NCBI GenBank assembly: GCA_027487055.1
Contig: JAIYEJ010000339.1
Span: 1-8,210 of the forward strand
Source: Methylotenera sp.
Lineage (GTDB): Bacteria; Pseudomonadota; Gammaproteobacteria; Burkholderiales; Methylophilaceae
Length of the DNA stretch: 8,210 bases
Reading direction: 5' to 3'
Shown: positions 5,801 through 8,210 of the stretch, one piece after another
How positions within the stretch are numbered: the stretch's first letter is position 1
How the letters are laid out: each line of letters begins with the position of its first letter
Notes under the pieces: generated by a model
What the model was told of the DNA's origin: nothing
What the model saw: only the letters and a program-made list of their open reading frames with translations
Databases searched by the model: none
Made by a program: the position numbers and the translations under genes

Positions 5801-8210
5801 GTCTTTATTTGCCATAAAACTATCGACGTCGTTTGCAATTGTTGTAAACCCAAGCGTAGCACCAGTGCTAGTACCCGTTGTGAGAGTTGTGACACCTGTA
5901 AAAATCTTAAACGCTTCTAGTACTGTAGATTTCGCCCCTGTAATTGCTGAAGCTAATGCATTCATTGCAACTCCATTACCTGCATCTGCGCCTGTTCTTG
6001 GTGCGCGCAGATGTACTTTACCTCCTGCCCCATTTGCGCCACCCACAACATTTATACTAGAGCCATTTTGTAGTGAAAGTGCGCCTTGCTGCGTAAACAA
6101 TTCAACCTGACCACCCTCTGCATCTGCCTGAGTACTATTGGCTTGAATTTTAGCTGTAGGTGCTAGCGTTAGGTTTTGATTTGCGTAAATACCTATTCGA
6201 CTATTTTTAGGGGCTGTTGCAATTACATCGCCACTGACATTGATGTTACCTGCATCAGCAGCCACACTAATATCACGTGCAATTAAAGCCTGCTCACCAG
6301 TGCCTGTAATCGCTACATCACCAGTACGTATACGATACTGGCGACTTTCATTAAAGCCATTTGCTTTATTATTAGTTACAGTCAAACTAGCCAGTGTATT
6401 TACATCTATATCAAGTTTGCCACCTTTACCTGTTCCTAAGGCATTGCCTTTTAAATCACCTTCAATATTAGTGGTACCAGATTTAGCTAATATGTTCACA
6501 TTACCTGCGTTCGCGCTACCCTGACTGGTCACATCTACTGTAGCACCAGCATTCACATTTACATTTCCGTTGGTAGAGCTTAAAGCAACATTACCTGCAT
6601 TTGCATATTGCGTAACGTTGTAATAGCTTGTTGCTGAACTTGCCGCAGTTAACTTAGCGCCGTTACTAATATTTAAGTCGTTTGTTGCCGTAAGCGATAA
6701 GGCGCCAGAAGGTAATTCGATATTGCTGGCAACTGTTAAATCTTTTGCTTTAATATCTAACTTAGCGCCAACGCTTTTATCTGTGGCTATTTGCGCACCT
6801 ACTAACGGGGAAATGATTAACTTATTTTCAGCACTTAACGTATAACTAGATCCTGAATCTGCAGTGAGCCTGCCAGTATTAAGCGTGGCTTCAGCGACAT
6901 TAAAATTAAGCTCGCCCTGATTTGCGACTCTAATTTCATCAGCTTTAACATTTAAATTGCTAAATCCATCAATTGCTAGTTTGCCTACTTGATCTTTATT
7001 GCCATCAAATTTTACTTTTGCAGCATTCACTTCTAAGTTTCTGCCAGATGCATCCAAAGATGCAGTAAATGTAGAAGATTGTGTATTTTTTAGGGTGAAG
7101 TTTTTTGCTGTAATTGATACTGGAGAAGCATTGACTGGCGCTGTTAACTCGCCACTTGCCAAGTGCCCAACAATACCAGCGGCATCTAATGTTAAGTTTA
7201 AATCGTTATTACCAAAGTTAACACTACCGTAGGTATCAATATTGTTATAGCTATTGAGTGCTAAGGATTTTAATTGCCCCAAAGCTGATATCGCTGCAAC
7301 GTTTACATTCAAGCCTGTGATGTTTGTGGGCGCATCACCCAATAAGATACGGTTAGCCCCAAGCGTAGCACTACCGCCATCTTGCAGTGCAACTCTGCCA
7401 GCTAAATTTGCAGATTTCGTTGCATCGAGCACAACAGATTTACCTGCCCTTAAGTTGCTTCCCGCTTCAATATTCAGGTCGCCTAAACTAGAACTTGCTG
7501 AACCACCTTTACGACTATAACTTATATCATTAATTGAAGACAGCGCCATTAAGCTTCCATCTTCACTGCTTTCTAAGTTTAGATTACCTGTTTTAGTTGC
7601 CGCATTACCAGTATCAACCACAGTCCCATTTTTAATGGTTATAGTATCTTTTGCTGTAGCAATGATTTCTGGTTTTTGAATTTTATCTTCAGTATTACTT
7701 TCAAAAGTCACTTTTTCCGCCGTAGTTGTAACCTTATTAATACCATTTTCTAAACGACGACTACCGCCTAATAACACACTTTCTGCATCTAGTTTACTTA
7801 AAGTTTCAACTGTAAGTTGTAAGCTTTCAGTGTCAGTTGCATCTTGTGAACTAACAATACGGACGTTATTTGAACTAATGTCTACATTCAATCCATTACC
7901 GCCAGATTTTTTATTTGCAACTATGTTGGCATCTAAATTAAGTTTGTTAGCTTCTAATCCTAACTTTGCTACGTCAATCGGCAGATTAATATCATTGCCA
8001 TCAGTATTTCGTGGGTTAGAGAAAAAACTTGTCGCCGATGTTAATAAATATTGCGATGGAGATTTAGAAACGGCACCAGTTGCTGGTCTAAAAATAGAAC
8101 CATCTGTAATTTTAAAAGTTGACCAGTTTGCATCACGAGACCCCGTGCTAATATCAGCAAAGTAGCCTGTTGTAAATGAACTACCATCTATTGCCGGACT
8201 AGTTTGACCA
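2822..8210 (-). CDS. Filamentous-haemagglutinin-family large exoprotein (DUF3739 type), C-terminal 1795 residues
   Basis: The frame is open from the right edge to TGA at 2824-2822; the N-terminus (signal peptide and two-partner-secretion domain) is outside. The first in-frame TTG-like start at 7891 is not real because coding continues unbroken upstream (106 more residues, same Gly/Asn/Asp/Ser-rich character). Most of the protein consists of short hydrophobic strands separated by G, N and D turns (GGDIDLSAGANI, GNVNVNAGATV, GDIDISTGGDL), typical of a right-handed beta-helix. No cysteine occurs in the 1795 residues, as expected of proteins threaded unfolded through a TpsB/FhaC pore. Conserved landmarks of the DUF3739 FHA subfamily are INQWLFRQ and WWVRPDLFRQSLATMGGGDI (about 5080-5205), a helical charged insert (about 3535-3860) ending LFPTLSQGDILLFNSKI, then DFSVNQSKV, TIDAGRGSKTA and NIQVQGASSGVPV. 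The C-terminus is an Ala/Val/Gln stretch and a hydrophobic end, SLIYVDVISIGN. It is probably a surface or secreted adhesin; its target is unknown. It lies 129 bases upstream of the ExbB-type operon, which may act on it. Confidence 0.93.
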   Translation of the reverse strand, partial: GQTSPAIDGSSFTTGYFADISTGSRDANWSTFKITDGSIFRPATGAVSKSPSQYLLTSATSFFSNPRNTDGNDINLPIDVAKLGLEANKLNLDANIVANKKSGGNGLNVDISSNNVRIVSSQDATDTESLQLTVETLSKLDAESVLLGGSRRLENGINKVTTTAEKVTFESNTEDKIQKPEIIATAKDTITIKNGTVVDTGNAATKTGNLNLESSEDGSLMALSSINDISYSRKGGSASSSLGDLNIEAGSNLRAGKSVVLDATKSANLAGRVALQDGGSATLGANRILLGDAPTNITGLNVNVAAISALGQLKSLALNSYNNIDTYGSVNFGNNDLNLTLDAAGIVGHLASGELTAPVNASPVSITAKNFTLKNTQSSTFTASLDASGRNLEVNAAKVKFDGNKDQVGKLAIDGFSNLNVKADEIRVANQGELNFNVAEATLNTGRLTADSGSSYTLSAENKLIISPLVGAQIATDKSVGAKLDIKAKDLTVASNIELPSGALSLTATNDLNISNGAKLTAASSATSYYNVTQYANAGNVALSSTNGNVNVNAGATVDVTSQGSANAGNVNILAKSGTTNIEGDLKGNALGTGKGGKLDIDVNTLASLTVTNNKANGFNESRQYRIRTGDVAITGTGEQALIARDISVAADAGNINVSGDVIATAPKNSRIGIYANQNLTLAPTAKIQANSTQADAEGGQVELFTQQGALSLQNGSSINVVGGANGAGGKVHLRAPRTGADAGNGVAMNALASAITGAKSTVLEAFKIFTGVTTLTTGTSTGATLGFTTIANDVDSFMANKDSIVASLGKTGDNSFHLRAGTEVLSSTDLTISSDWNLYSESRTGNEPGILTLRATDNLILNGSISDGFTTALSTGQIGTGDSWSYRLVAGLDFSSADILKTNDGIGNVQFNAAALPTTGPIASRVRPIRSIRTGTGDIDISTGGDLIMGPDTVIYTAGKEASALEGFSIPSKNNPLYLTDGGDISINTKGNIVGGESQANGRQLINQWLFRQGGGTQNKDTSWWVRPDLFRQSLATMGGGDIDLSAGANISNFSASAVASGRFDNFDRTETITDLDGNVIATTIKASGNQRIDGGGDIAIVAGGNINNGVYFVAKGEGAISAGESIQKQGNTFGTVLALQDGSWNVNAAKNAYIEAVVNPTLVNQSLTNASALDPSGDNAYFNSYSETAKVNLTSLNGDIAFVGGENIASNITGLSAAASEGLKYAPGQLSLVTQNGNISFKNTVLLPSSKGDLKILATNNVTLGNIVMSDADLALLPNINNPVTQVRINASNLGSNVLNHSPQLLHKNNTEPVIVVAQNGSIGSENPTDSVVLAKSSKLVAGQDINKLRLIIQNNNTSDISLIKAGNDVKTAKVSIAGPGELLVQAGRNIDLVDPNITTITTTGSTGNNDITLQDSSIGQLARANPALPKEGASITLQAGLGSGANVQGYIDRYIAPTGAGPATIANDATKLAEYRTITANSVAEYIRKKTGNNTLNNVEALAQFNALDLESKTIFVNRHLTEELIESAKGFAKAGNHDRGNNAIASLFPTLSQGDILLFNSKISTNSGGSIDLLAPGGLINVGVPGKGGDIGIITEKGGAIRGIADGDFSVNQSKVITQFGSDIAIWSTSGTIDAGRGSKTATSVPERIVQTDVDGNTLVEVRGVAAGSGIRAQSYDPDGPNGPLQEPLKGKVFLTAPTVDAGEAGIEAGDLLIVAPIVLNAANIQVQGASSGVPVAATGSIAGAGVSTTPDSVNAATAAVAQSVAQSVNQVSLKPVLPSLIYVDVISIGN

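Noticed and set aside
5499..6110. 203-codon open frame on the plus strand, and the other plus-strand frames across the window
   Set aside because: They lie antisense to well-supported genes, their translations have no recognisable domain, and they arise from the biased codon use of the repetitive exoprotein.
2822..7891. Exoprotein starting at TTG 7891
   Set aside because: The same frame is open for 106 more codons to the window edge with the same composition, so 7891 is an internal Leu codon.
2822..8210. Tandem DNA repeats within the exoprotein gene
   Set aside because: The protein repeats are short, degenerate beta-helix rungs; I saw no repeated DNA unit long enough to call a nucleotide repeat.
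1..8210. RNA genes, CRISPR arrays, insertion sequences, attachment sites
   Set aside because: No cloverleaf, spaced direct repeats, transposase frame or terminal inverted repeats were seen; nearly all of the window is coding.

Overview
The window (about 40% GC by eye) carries five genes, all on the minus strand and tightly packed, so transcription runs from position 8210 towards position 1. The gene content suggests a Gram-negative bacterium: a giant filamentous-haemagglutinin-type exoprotein and a proton-channel (ExbB/ExbD) set, both of which need an outer membrane. The C-terminal architecture of the exoprotein and the moderate GC recall betaproteobacteria, possibly Methylophilaceae-like. 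That taxonomic guess is weak because no rRNA or other marker gene is present.

Layout in transcription order. (1) 8210-2822: the last 1795 residues of a very large, cysteine-free, beta-helix-type exoprotein of the FHA / two-partner-secretion family, with DUF3739-type C-terminal motifs; its start lies outside the window. (2) 2821-2693: a 129-bp gap holding an AT-rich hairpin (weak terminator or attenuator) and a plausible sigma70-type promoter. (3) 2692-983: an unusual ExbB/TolQ-type proton-channel subunit with a signal peptide and a periplasmic DUF2341 plus LamG-like (lectin-fold) extension. (4) 974-564 and 560-156: two ExbD paralogues with nearly identical membrane helices and strongly diverged periplasmic domains. 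(5) 154-1: the first 51 residues of a single-span inner-membrane protein in the TonB position, cut by the window edge. Gaps between the last four genes are 8, 3 and 1 bases, so they form one operon.

How they may work together (inference). ExbB and the two ExbD proteins would form a proton-motive-force-driven inner-membrane motor that reaches the periplasm through a lectin-like domain on ExbB, the ExbD periplasmic domains and the TonB-like partner. Linkage to the exoprotein suggests the motor acts on secretion, display, release or turnover of that adhesin or of an envelope glycan, rather than on classic iron-siderophore uptake; no TonB-dependent receptor is visible. The most notable points are the lectin-like ExbB fusion, the loss of the usual pore-helix glutamate in ExbB TM3, the paired ExbD subunits and the linkage to the FHA-type protein. 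No RNA gene, mobile element or CRISPR array was found.
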